From Stenotrophomonas rhizophila (lineage in GTDB: Bacteria > Pseudomonadota > Gammaproteobacteria > Xanthomonadales > Xanthomonadaceae), in assembly GCF_003651185.1 (NCBI RefSeq), contig NZ_RCDC01000004.1, positions 330,541 through 394,540 on the forward strand: 64,000 nucleotides of DNA. Reading direction: 5' to 3'. Positions 40,440-48,985 of this stretch are shown piece by piece; within the stretch, counting starts at the first letter, position 1; the number at the start of each line of letters is the position of its first letter. The position numbers and the translations under genes were made by a program. The notes under the pieces were generated by a model that was given only the letters and a program-made list of their open reading frames with translations, did not search any database and was not told where the DNA came from.

Positions 40440-42062
40440 TCACCGCGCGCGGCATGGGTGGCGCAGCGCAGAGCCCGCCCGGGCGCCGGTGTGCTTGCCG
40501 CCCTCGAAGCTCACCACACCGTTGACGATCACGGTTTCGATGCCGGTCGGCGCGCCGGCGGGCGCATCCCAGCTCGCCACATCGTCCAGCGTGTCCAGAT
40601 CGAACAGCACGATATCGGCGCGCATGCCCTCGCGGATCAACCCGCGATCGCTCAACCCCATCCGCTGTGCGGGCCAGCTGGTCATCTTGCGGACCGCGTC
40701 TTCCAGCGTCAGCACATGGCGCCGCTTGACGTACTCGGCGAGGATGCGTGGGAAAGTGCCGTACGCGCGCGGGTGCGGCAGGCCGATGGCACCGTCGCTG
40801 CCGTAGTTCACCGCCGCGGCGGCATCACTGCCGATGCTGACCCAGGGTTGGCGCAGCGCGAGCTGCACATCCTCTTCGCTGATCATGAAATACAGCGCGA
40901 CCGCCCGGTTGGGCAGCCCTTCAAGCGCGATGTCCCAGGCCGCATCGGCCGGATCCAGATTCAGCTCGGCACCGATCTCGGCCAGCGTCTTGCCATGGAA
41001 GCGACGGTACTTGTCACTGAAGCTGTTGGCCAGGCGCACGTTCTGGAAGCCACCCGATGCATGCACCAGGTTCGACCAGCCCGGCATCGAACCGGCGGCG
41101 ACCTCCTTCTTCATGCGCTCGCGCACCTTGGGATCGCGCACGCGCTCGATACCTTTCTCAAGCCCGTCGGCCCAGACCCAGCTCGGCGCGATGATTTCCA
41201 GCCCGGTGCCGCCGGCGGTGTAGGGATACAGATCGGCGGCTACATCGACGCCACGGTCCCGCGCGGCATTGATCGTCGCCAGTGCCTGCGGCATCAGCTT
41301 GCCCCACTCCGGCGCATAGGCAGCCTTCAAGTGGAAGATCTCCACCTTGACCCCGCCCTTCTCACCAATCTCGATCGCTTCCTCGATCGCCTTGACCACG
41401 CCCTCGCTCTCATCACGCATATGCGTGGCGTAGAAGCCGTCGCATTGCGCGGCCACCTTGGCCAGCGAGATCAGATCCGAGGTGCTCTGAAAGCTGCTGG
41501 GTGCATAGATCAAGGCGCTGGAGATACCGAACGCGCCGGCCTCCATCGCGATCTTCACCTGCTCGCCCATGGCATCCAGCTGCTTGCTGGTCGGCGCACC
41601 GGCGGCATCGCCCATGACATGCACGCGGGCCTGGGTGGAGGAGTAGTACGTGCCGAAGTTGACCGCGATACCCTGCGTTTCAAGCTGCTTGAAGTAGCCC
41701 GGCATGCCCGCCGCAGGCACCGGCGGTCCGCCCTCGCCGCCGATCAGCGTGGTCACGCCCATCCGCAGCTTGTTCTCCGCCGCGCCATCCTTGAGCAGCG
41801 CCGCGCCGGACTGATCCATCATGTCGATGAAGCCGGGCGACACATAGCGCCCCGTCGCGTCGATCTCGCGGGTGCCCTGCCCGGGGACCTGACCCACCCG
41901 GACCACGCGCCCCTCCTTGACCGCCACATCGGCACGGACCCACGGATTGCCGGCGCCGTCGAGGACGCGTCCACCGCGGATCACCAGGTCATAGTCGGCG
42001 GCGGCCGCATTGGCGGCGAACAGCATCGATACGCCCGCCCAGAGCAGGGTGCGCTTCATCAT
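40440..42062 (-). CDS. D-aminoacylase-like amidohydrolase
   Basis: A 540-residue exported amidohydrolase (signal MMKRTLLWAGVSMLFAANA). The fold markers are YDLVIRGGRVLDGAGNP, THMRDES, EIFHLKAA and GSDAAAAVN. Typical D-aminoacylases have PGFIDxHxH; here the motif reads PGFIDMMDQSG, so the HxH metal pair is absent. Either the enzyme uses one metal or the activity differs. N-acyl-D-amino-acid or D-peptide hydrolysis is the family role. Its ATG overlaps the stop of the alpha/beta hydrolase (ATGATGA), so the two are translationally coupled. Confidence 0.88.
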   Translation of the reverse strand: MMKRTLLWAGVSMLFAANAAAADYDLVIRGGRVLDGAGNPWVRADVAVKEGRVVRVGQVPGQGTREIDATGRYVSPGFIDMMDQSGAALLKDGAAENKLRMGVTTLIGGEGGPPVPAAGMPGYFKQLETQGIAVNFGTYYSSTQARVHVMGDAAGAPTSKQLDAMGEQVKIAMEAGAFGISSALIYAPSSFQSTSDLISLAKVAAQCDGFYATHMRDESEGVVKAIEEAIEIGEKGGVKVEIFHLKAAYAPEWGKLMPQALATINAARDRGVDVAADLYPYTAGGTGLEIIAPSWVWADGLEKGIERVRDPKVRERMKKEVAAGSMPGWSNLVHASGGFQNVRLANSFSDKYRRFHGKTLAEIGAELNLDPADAAWDIALEGLPNRAVALYFMISEEDVQLALRQPWVSIGSDAAAAVNYGSDGAIGLPHPRAYGTFPRILAEYVKRRHVLTLEDAVRKMTSWPAQRMGLSDRGLIREGMRADIVLFDLDTLDDVASWDAPAGAPTGIETVIVNGVVSFEGGKHTGARAGSALRHPCRAR

Positions 42063-43117
42063 TTCATCTCCTTGTCGGTGCGCGCCTGCGCACGCACGTC
42101 ATCCACGACCTCGCGAACCGCATCCACGACGCGGTCAGGCTGATCGATCTGGATGTAGTGACCGGAATCGCTCACGATCTGTTGCTGCCCACGGCTGGAC
42201 AGGGCTGCCTGCTCGGCATGCAGGGTGCGCCATTCCTGCTTGAACCGCGCGCCCTCCTCCGCCGTCAGGCCCATCTTCTTCAGCTCGTCGGGCTTGAACG
42301 GTTTCAACGCGGTCAGCACGATCACCGGGCGGTCGCCAAACGACGTGACCGCGCGGGCATCGTCCATGGTGCTGTCGAAGCCGTCGAGTTCAGCGGTCGC
42401 GCCCGTGACCGAGGCACTGGAGAAGGCAGTGATCTCCGCGGCCTCATCCTTCGGGCGTGGGCCATGATCGGCGCGCGAGAACAGGAAGCGCACCAGGCCG
42501 GTCCGCGATAGTGTGGTGGCCGTATGCATCAACAGCGACACCTTCTTCGGGTGGACATCGATGCTCACCACGCTGCCGAGCCGGGCGATCTGATCCGGGT
42601 GCGAGGGGTCGACCATCACCAGCCCGGCAACCTGCTCGCCGTAGCGCCCCACATAGGTGCGGATGTACGGCCCGCCGATGGAGTGGCCGACCAGCACCAG
42701 CGGATCGGTGATGCCCGCGCCTTTCAACAGGGCATGCAGGTCATCGGCCACGGCCGACGCACGCTGCGGGGTGTCCTTCGCATCGCTGCGCATGATGCCG
42801 GCGCGGTCGTAGGCACAGGCGCGGGTGAAGCCGGCGATCCGGTCGTGCACCCGGGTCCAGTCCATCGTGCCGCCCGTGCCGAGGCCGGACTCGAAGATCA
42901 CGGTCGGGGTGCCACTGCCGCGACACTCGATATGCATCTGGCGTCCGCCGATATCGACCATCTGGCCGCGCAGCGGGTGGTCCACCTCTGCATTGCGGCG
43001 CGCCAGCGCCTCGTATACCACCCCGACCAGGGTGAGAAGGATCACGAGCGCGAGCAGACCCAGCAGGATCCACTTCACCCATCGCCAAAACCGCCGCCAA
43101 CCCTTTACTGCTGTCAT
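42059..43117 (-). CDS. Alpha/beta hydrolase with N-terminal membrane anchor
   Basis: About 352 residues. A transmembrane segment at about 15-38 (VKWILLGLLALVILLTLVGV) anchors an alpha/beta-hydrolase domain with nucleophile motif GHSIGGPY and a late His in SGHYIQID. It is first in the operon with the D-aminoacylase-like and serine hydrolase genes; promoter P3 precedes it. ATG at 43117 is preferred from the membrane segment, with an in-frame ATG at 43216 possible. Probably an esterase or amidase on the outer face of the inner membrane; substrate unknown. Confidence 0.87.
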   Translation of the reverse strand: MTAVKGWRRFWRWVKWILLGLLALVILLTLVGVVYEALARRNAEVDHPLRGQMVDIGGRQMHIECRGSGTPTVIFESGLGTGGTMDWTRVHDRIAGFTRACAYDRAGIMRSDAKDTPQRASAVADDLHALLKGAGITDPLVLVGHSIGGPYIRTYVGRYGEQVAGLVMVDPSHPDQIARLGSVVSIDVHPKKVSLLMHTATTLSRTGLVRFLFSRADHGPRPKDEAAEITAFSSASVTGATAELDGFDSTMDDARAVTSFGDRPVIVLTALKPFKPDELKKMGLTAEEGARFKQEWRTLHAEQAALSSRGQQQIVSDSGHYIQIDQPDRVVDAVREVVDDVRAQARTDKEMK

Positions 43118-43227
43118 GTCGTGCTCTCTTGAATGGCGTACTGAAGCGCGTGCCGCCCCGCGGATCCGGCCCGGGGAGCGTTCAAGGGAGGACTGACCCA
43201 TGCGGCAGGCAATCATCCCGAATGGGA

Positions 43228-43256
43228 TATAAACGTCCTGATGGGAGAATTGTCAA
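43228..43256 (-). promoter_or_regulatory. Promoter P3 with embedded dyad (hydrolase operon)
   Basis: Minus strand: TTGACA (43256-43251), then a 17-bp spacer ATTCTCCCATCAGGACG, then TTTATA (43233-43228). It is related to P1 and P2 in the -35 flank and dyad. A transcript would begin near 43220, about 100 bases before the preferred hydrolase ATG. Confidence 0.72.
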
Positions 43257-43354
43257 TGTGCGGTGCGCCACCCCGCTGTCGTTTGGGGCGAGGTTGAGCG
43301 CGCAGATCACACGGGGGCAAAGACGATGGCGGTATCGATGCCGGGCTGATCGCC

Positions 43355-43623
43355 TTATTCGGCGGGCGGAATCGCCGGGATGTGCATGGTGTCGACGGGC
43401 CTCTGCCGCCCGCCGATCTCGAACTTCAGCGGCATCCGGATACGATCGGCCACCGGCATCCGCACGCGTTGGCGTTCTCCGCTTTGCAATGCAGTTCAGC
43501 CAGGCTGACCCGGGCATTGGCCACGGTGCAGCTCTCGTCCAACATGGGCTGTGCCGATGCAGTTGTGGCGGCGAGGTAGATAATGACGGCCAACGTGCCT
43601 GCAGTGATGTAGCGCTTGTCCAC
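43355..43623 (-). pseudogene. Probable frameshifted small secreted-protein gene
   Basis: A GTG start (VDKRYITAGTLAVIIYL) gives a signal peptide and a mature N-terminus AQPMLDESCTVANARVSLAEL. The reading frame then turns into Cys/Arg-rich sequence and stops. Another frame continues with protein-like sequence (LQSGERQRVRMPVADRIR, ending HIPAIPPAE). The frames meet at a near-duplicated pentamer (tgcaa/tgcag, 43484-43493); removing one copy would restore one open frame of about 85 codons. A sequencing error or true pseudogene cannot be told apart here. Function unknown. Confidence 0.45.
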
Positions 43624-43735
43624 GGTCAGTCCATTGATGGGCAAAGACAACAAGGGTACCGACATGTGTGAAGACCCGCACTTCACGCGGCGCACACTAC
43701 CCTCTTGCCGTCACACCCCATGGAGCTGCCCCCTC

Positions 43736-45142
43736 GTGAGCCGGCATTGGCCGCCAACGCGCGCGTTAAAAGGACTTACCAGTCTCCCCCTGATGCTCTG
43801 CAGTGCGTTTGCAGCCGCCCAGGTCGCGCCCGACGGCGCTGCAATCCCGGCATTGGACTGGCAACAGTCGCACCAGCGGCTGGAGCAGGTCTCCGATGCC
43901 TTGGCCGCCGCGGACGCGTCGGTGCGCAACAAGCAGGACCTGCAGGACGCCACCCGGCTGCTGCGCCTGCCGGAGATCACCGGTGAAGTGCGCCGCCTGC
44001 AGTTCCAGAAGACGCTGACCCTGCCCCTCGGTTCGCTGGCCCCGGTGGCCGAGGCGTTCGGTATCGACTCGCCGCTGCAGTTCACCGAGCGCGATTGGCG
44101 CACCCGCCCGGTGGTCACGGCGGTGTTGCCGCTGTACACCGGGGGGGTGATCCCTGCCGCCCAGCAGGCCGCGGCAGGCGCGACCGACCAGGCCAGCGCC
44201 GAGCGCGAATCGCAGCGCCAGTCGCTGAGCGTGCAGCTGGTCCAGGCCTATTTCGGCCAGCGTCTTGCCGAGCAGGCCGTAGACGTGCGCCGCGAGGTGC
44301 GCGATGGGCTGCAGCGTCACCTTGATGATGCGATGAAGCTGGAACGCGAGGGCTTCGCCACCCGCGCCCAGCGGCTGCAGGCCAACGTGGCCCGCGACAA
44401 GGCCGAGCGCGAGTATCAGAAATCGCTGAATGATCTGCAGACCCTGAAAGCGGCACTGGCCACGCTGTTGCGCAGCGGCGGTGAAGTCCGGCCGCTGTCG
44501 CCTCTGTTCGTGCATCGCGCGCCGATCGGTGCGCTGCCCACCTTCGAACGCGATGCACAGGCCCGGCAGCCGCAGATTGCCCGGCTGCGGGCCGTGGTGG
44601 CGCAGGCCGAACAAGGCGTGCGTGTGCAGCAGGCCAAGCTCAAGCCAACCATCTTCCTGTTCGGCCAGTACGATTTCCGCCGCCGCGACGAGATGCTCAC
44701 CGACCCGGACTGGGCATTCGGCATCGGCCTGAAGTACACCTTCCTCTCCCCCACCTCGCGCCCCGCCCAGATCAGCGCCGCCCGCGCGCAGCAGGATCAG
44801 GCCGAAGCCGGCCTGCGCGAGGCCGAGAACCAGGTGACGCTGGGCGTGCGCAAGGCCTGGTACGAACTGGATACCGCCCGCCAGCAGTACCTGCTGCTGG
44901 ACAGCAGCATCGAACAGAACCGCGAAAACCTGCGCCTGCAGGAGCTGGCCTTCCGCGAGGGCCAGGCCACCTCGCTGGATGTGATCGATGCACGCCTGGG
45001 GCTGGGCGGCGCGCAGGTGGAACGCGCACAGGCTGCCTATCAATATGACGTGGCGCTGGCCCAGCTGTTGGAGATCAGTGGACAGATGGACCGATATGAA
45101 GAATTCCGCCGCCGGGGCGACGAGGTGATCACGCATGAATGA
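43736..45142 (+). CDS. TolC-family outer-membrane efflux protein
   Basis: About 468 residues. Signal sequence LKGLTSLPLMLCSAFAAAQ, then two long alternating helical/beta halves typical of TolC (VVTAVLPLYTGG, LLLDSSIEQNRENLRLQELAFREGQATSLDVIDARLGL). GTG at 43736 with GGAG ten bases upstream is used; a longer reading from 43616 lacks sense as a signal peptide. First gene of a four-gene efflux operon; it overlaps the next gene by 8 bases. Confidence 0.9.
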   Translation: MSRHWPPTRALKGLTSLPLMLCSAFAAAQVAPDGAAIPALDWQQSHQRLEQVSDALAAADASVRNKQDLQDATRLLRLPEITGEVRRLQFQKTLTLPLGSLAPVAEAFGIDSPLQFTERDWRTRPVVTAVLPLYTGGVIPAAQQAAAGATDQASAERESQRQSLSVQLVQAYFGQRLAEQAVDVRREVRDGLQRHLDDAMKLEREGFATRAQRLQANVARDKAEREYQKSLNDLQTLKAALATLLRSGGEVRPLSPLFVHRAPIGALPTFERDAQARQPQIARLRAVVAQAEQGVRVQQAKLKPTIFLFGQYDFRRRDEMLTDPDWAFGIGLKYTFLSPTSRPAQISAARAQQDQAEAGLREAENQVTLGVRKAWYELDTARQQYLLLDSSIEQNRENLRLQELAFREGQATSLDVIDARLGLGGAQVERAQAAYQYDVALAQLLEISGQMDRYEEFRRRGDEVITHE

Positions 45143-46151
45143 CACATTGCAGGCACCGGCCGACGCGCCGCCGCCGAAAAAACGCAAGGTCGGCCTCCTC
45201 ATCGGGCTGGTGCTGGCGATCGTGGTGGTGGTCGGGCTGTGGCTGGCCTGGCGCACCCCGGCCGAACAGTTGCAGGGCATGGCCGACGCCGACACCATCA
45301 ACGTGGCCGCGAAGATCACCGCCCGGCTGGCCGAGCTGAAGGTACGCGAGGGTGACCGGGTCGCCGCCGGTCAGGTGCTGTTCGTGCTGGACAGCCCGGA
45401 AGTCGCTGCCAAGGAGGAACAGGCGCACGGTGCACTCGAAGCGGCGCGTGCGGTGGCCGACAAAGCCGATGAAGGCGCGCGCAGCGAGGACATCCGCGCC
45501 GCGCAGGCCAACTGGAAACGTGCCGAGGCCGGTGCCACCCTGGCCGATGCGACCTATCAGCGCGTGCAGAACCTCTTCAACGAAGGGGTGATGACCCGCC
45601 AGAAACGTGACGAAGCACTGGCCCAGGCGCGCAGCTCGCGCGAGCTGGCCAATGCCGCACGCGCCCAGTACGACCAGGCACTGGCGGGCGCACGCGACCA
45701 GGACAAGCGCGCCGCACAGGGTCAGGTGCGCCAGGCGCAGGGCGCGGTTGCCGAAGTGAACGCCGCCCGCGAGGAGGTCAATGGCCGCGCGCCCGTGGCC
45801 GGCGAGATCAACAAGCGCATGTCGGATATCGGCGAGCTGGTTCCGGCCGGCTACCCGGTCTTCACGCTGGTCGACATCGACCGCATGTGGGTCTCGGTGA
45901 ACCTGCGCGAATCGCAGATGCGGGGCCTGAAGGTCGGCGCCCGTCTGCGTGGCACGGTGCCCGCGCTGGATCGTGATGCGGAATTCGAGGTGTATTTCAT
46001 CAATCCCGCCGGTGACTACGCCACGTGGCGTGCCACCCGGCAGTCCTCCGGGTATGACGTGCGCAGCTTCGAAATCCGGCTGCGCCCGGTCGCCCCGGTG
46101 GAAGGCTTCCGCCCCGGGATGAGCGTGTTGTTCGGGTGGCCGCAGGGATGA
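45135..46151 (+). CDS. HlyD-family periplasmic adaptor
   Basis: A 338-residue membrane-fusion protein: an N-terminal membrane anchor (VGLLIGLVLAIVVVVGLWLAW), a lipoyl half-motif (TINVAAKITARLAELKVREGDRVAAGQVL), a coiled-coil hairpin (about 85-215) and the second half-motif GRAPVAGEINKR. It connects an inner-membrane exporter to TolC. Overlaps both neighbours. Confidence 0.92.
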   Translation: MNDTLQAPADAPPPKKRKVGLLIGLVLAIVVVVGLWLAWRTPAEQLQGMADADTINVAAKITARLAELKVREGDRVAAGQVLFVLDSPEVAAKEEQAHGALEAARAVADKADEGARSEDIRAAQANWKRAEAGATLADATYQRVQNLFNEGVMTRQKRDEALAQARSSRELANAARAQYDQALAGARDQDKRAAQGQVRQAQGAVAEVNAAREEVNGRAPVAGEINKRMSDIGELVPAGYPVFTLVDIDRMWVSVNLRESQMRGLKVGARLRGTVPALDRDAEFEVYFINPAGDYATWRATRQSSGYDVRSFEIRLRPVAPVEGFRPGMSVLFGWPQG

Positions 46152-47335
46152 GCCGGCCGGTGTGGGCGAGCGCTGCGGCGTCGTTCCAGCGCGAGCTTCA
46201 GCACCTGCGCCGCGATCGTGCCGATCTGCTGCTGGTCACCCTGCTGCCGGCGCTGATGCTGGGCGTGATGGCCTGGCTGTTTGCCGCCTCGGTGATGCGC
46301 GATATCCCCATCGCCATCGTCGACCTGGACCGCAGCGCGGAAAGCAGACAGCTGGCCCGCATGCTCGATGCCAGCCCCGGCGTCAGCGTGGCCAGCCAGC
46401 CGTCCAGCCTGGCCGAGGCGCAATCGCAGCTGCGCCGGTTGGACGTCTTTGCAGTCGTACTGGTGCCGCGCGATGCCACGCGGCAGGCACTGCGCGGCGA
46501 ACAGGGCACGGTGTTCGCGTACTACAACGCCACCTACCTCACCACCGGCCAATCGGCCGTGCGCGATATCGTCGAAGCGGTCAGCGCCTGGAATGCGCGG
46601 CTGCTGGGCGAGCGCATCGGCAAGCAGGTGGGCCCGGGCAAGCTGCGCGCGCCGCCGATCGCGGTGCAGTCGGACATCCTGCACAACCCGGCGCGCAGCT
46701 ATGAGTTGTTCCTGCTGCCCTTGCTGTTCCCGGCCGTGCTGTCGCTGGGGCTGGCATTGACGGTCGCGGCCAGTCTGGGGCGCGAAGTGCGTGACGGGCA
46801 CCTGCGCGAATGGCTCGGCGATGCCCCATGGTCGGCGATCGCCGGCAAGGTCGTGCCGTACGTGCTGCTGTTCTCGGTCTACGGTGCGCTCGGGGTGCTT
46901 TACCTTGCCCTGCTCCGTGGCGACGGCATCGCCGGCAGTGCCCTGCTGCTGATGTTGGGGCAACCGCTGTTCTACCTGGCCTGCGCGGCGGTGGCTCTGC
47001 TGTTTGTCGGGCTCACCCGTGACATGGGCACGTCACTGTCGGCGATCGGCTTGAGCATCGGCACCGCGCTGGCGTTTTCCGGCGCCACCTTCCCGGTGGT
47101 CGATGCGCCGCTGTTCACCCGTATCTGGAATCTCCTGCTGCCGCTGACCGCCTACGTGAAGCTGCAGACCCAGCAGCAGTTCGTGGGCGCGCCGTGGAGT
47201 GTCTCGCTGTGGCCGCTGGGCACGCTGCTGCTGATGGTGCTGGTGGCCGGTGGCATCGGTGGCTGGCGATTGATGGCGGCCGCGCGCAACGCCGATCCGG
47301 TGCTGCCGGGTGCACCGCGCGAGACCCGCGCATGA
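46148..47335 (+). CDS. ABC-2 type permease, first of pair
   Basis: A 395-residue integral membrane protein with the large periplasmic domain after helix 1 (IPIAIVDLDRSAESRQLARMLD) and a cluster of C-terminal helices, the YhhJ/YbhR architecture. ATG overlaps the HlyD stop (ATGA). Component of an exporter for drugs or lipophilic compounds. No ATP-binding subunit is encoded nearby. Confidence 0.9.
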   Translation: MSRPVWASAAASFQRELQHLRRDRADLLLVTLLPALMLGVMAWLFAASVMRDIPIAIVDLDRSAESRQLARMLDASPGVSVASQPSSLAEAQSQLRRLDVFAVVLVPRDATRQALRGEQGTVFAYYNATYLTTGQSAVRDIVEAVSAWNARLLGERIGKQVGPGKLRAPPIAVQSDILHNPARSYELFLLPLLFPAVLSLGLALTVAASLGREVRDGHLREWLGDAPWSAIAGKVVPYVLLFSVYGALGVLYLALLRGDGIAGSALLLMLGQPLFYLACAAVALLFVGLTRDMGTSLSAIGLSIGTALAFSGATFPVVDAPLFTRIWNLLLPLTAYVKLQTQQQFVGAPWSVSLWPLGTLLLMVLVAGGIGGWRLMAAARNADPVLPGAPRETRA

Positions 47336-48444
47336 ACCGCTTCGTCGACAGCCTGCGCCTGACCCTGCGCACGGTGCTTACCGATCGCTATGCCGTCGTG
47401 CTCATGGTCGGCGCGGTAGTGCTGTACTCGTTCTTCTACCCGGCCGCCTACCGCCACCAGGTGGCCAGCAACCTGCCCATCGTGGTGGTCGACCATGATC
47501 AGAGCGCCACCAGTCGGGAATTGCTGCGCCGGGTGGACGCGCTGCACACGGTACGCATCGTGGATCAGCCGGCCAGCATCGACCAGGCCCGCGACGAGAT
47601 GGAGGCCGGCAGGGCCGAGGGCATTCTGCTGATACCGGCCAACCTTGAACGGGACGTCCTGCGCGGCGGCCACGGCTATCTGGTGTTGATGGGCAACGGT
47701 GCCTACCTTGGCCGCGCCAGTTGGGTGCTCGGCGGCGTGGCCGAGGCCCTGACCGCGTTCGCGCGCGAGGCGGCCGTGTCCCAGGCGGCGTTCATGGGGG
47801 CACCCCAGGCACCGCCGATCACGTTGGTGCAGCGGCCGCTGTTCAACACGCAGGAAGGGTACGGCAGCGCCATCGTGCCCGGCGTGGCCGAGCTGATCGT
47901 GCATCAGACGCTGCTGATGGGCATCGGCGTGCTGCTTGGCGCCCGGCGGTTGGCGCTGGGTCGGCGCCTGCGTTTCGATCTGCCCACATTGGCCGGCATG
48001 GCGGTGGGCTTCGGTGCCATCGGCCTGCTCGGGCTGCTCTATTACGCCGGTTTCACCGCGTGGGTGCAGGATTACCCGCGCGGTGGCAATCCACTCGGGC
48101 AGCTGCTGGGCGGCACCTTGTTCATCGCCGCCACGGTGGCATTCGGTTTGTTCGTCGGCAGTTTCTTCGCTACCCGCGAGCGTGCGTTCCAGGTCGTGAT
48201 CGCCTGCTCGATACCGTTGTTCTTCCTGGCCAACCTGTCCTGGCCGGCGGTCACTTCGCCGCCGGCGCTGGTCGCGCTGGCGCACCTGCTGCCCACCACC
48301 CCCGGCATCAACCTGATGGTGCGGTTGAATCAGATGGATGCCCGCCTGGGTGAAGTCAGCCACGAGCTCTGGACATTGCTCGCGCTGCTGGTGCTGTACG
48401 GGGGCCTGGCGATATGGCGGCTGGGTGCCCGCAGGTCGAACTGA
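47332..48444 (+). CDS. ABC-2 type permease, second of pair
   Basis: A 370-residue paralogue of the preceding permease with the same layout (NLPIVVVDHDQSATSRELLRRVD in the periplasmic domain). ATGA overlap with it. The two probably form a heterodimer with HlyD and TolC. Last gene of the operon. Confidence 0.9.
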   Translation: MNRFVDSLRLTLRTVLTDRYAVVLMVGAVVLYSFFYPAAYRHQVASNLPIVVVDHDQSATSRELLRRVDALHTVRIVDQPASIDQARDEMEAGRAEGILLIPANLERDVLRGGHGYLVLMGNGAYLGRASWVLGGVAEALTAFAREAAVSQAAFMGAPQAPPITLVQRPLFNTQEGYGSAIVPGVAELIVHQTLLMGIGVLLGARRLALGRRLRFDLPTLAGMAVGFGAIGLLGLLYYAGFTAWVQDYPRGGNPLGQLLGGTLFIAATVAFGLFVGSFFATRERAFQVVIACSIPLFFLANLSWPAVTSPPALVALAHLLPTTPGINLMVRLNQMDARLGEVSHELWTLLALLVLYGGLAIWRLGARRSN

Positions 48445-48471
48445 CTCATGCTGTTGCGGACACTCCGCGCG

Positions 48472-48828
48472 TTAGATCAATACCTGCCGCGTGCTGCGAA
48501 GAAACTGATGGATCTCTTTCTCCACCGATTCATCCAGCATGTAGACCGGCCGCTGGCCGTTGGGGCAGCGCAGGCTGGGGGTCGTCCCGAACATGCGGCA
48601 GATCAAGGGGCGTTCCTCGTAGACCTCACAGCCCTGCTTGCCCAGATACGGGCAACTCAGGTCCGCCAAGGCTGCCGCATGCTCGGCATCGCTCTTGACC
48701 GGCAGCCGCGCCACTTCCTCGCTTGAAGCGGTGACTGGGCCACAACAGTCCGTACACCCCACGATGCAGCGGAAGGTCGGGATCTGGTCGCGCAGACGCT
48801 GGATCGCGTCGCGGGTGGCGTAAGGCAT
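48472..48828 (-). CDS. YkgJ-family cysteine-cluster protein
   Basis: About 118 residues with two cysteine groups: CIVGCTDCCG and CPYLGKQGCEVYEERPLICRMFG. This is the Zn/Fe-binding YkgJ pattern. ATG at 48828 has AAGG upstream; a longer reading from further 5' gives low-complexity N-terminal sequence and is rejected. Function is not known beyond metal binding. Convergent with the efflux operon. Confidence 0.85.
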   Translation of the reverse strand: MPYATRDAIQRLRDQIPTFRCIVGCTDCCGPVTASSEEVARLPVKSDAEHAAALADLSCPYLGKQGCEVYEERPLICRMFGTTPSLRCPNGQRPVYMLDESVEKEIHQFLRSTRQVLI

Positions 48829-48985
48829 TGCGATGGGCCTTGGAACGGCGTTGGCGGTGGGCCATTTTAACGCGTCGGCAATCGCGACGTATCCAGGGTG
48901 CTTCATCTGGGCGCGCAGGCGTGATCCCCTCGTCCGCTGGGTATGATGTCGCGTTCGCCAAGCTGTGTGCCCAAGCAACCCCTCC

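Noticed and set aside
43186..43230. Plus-strand mini-ORF with a strong GGGAGG ribosome-binding-like element
   Set aside because: It lies in the leader of the opposite-strand hydrolase operon and encodes only about ten residues; probably chance.
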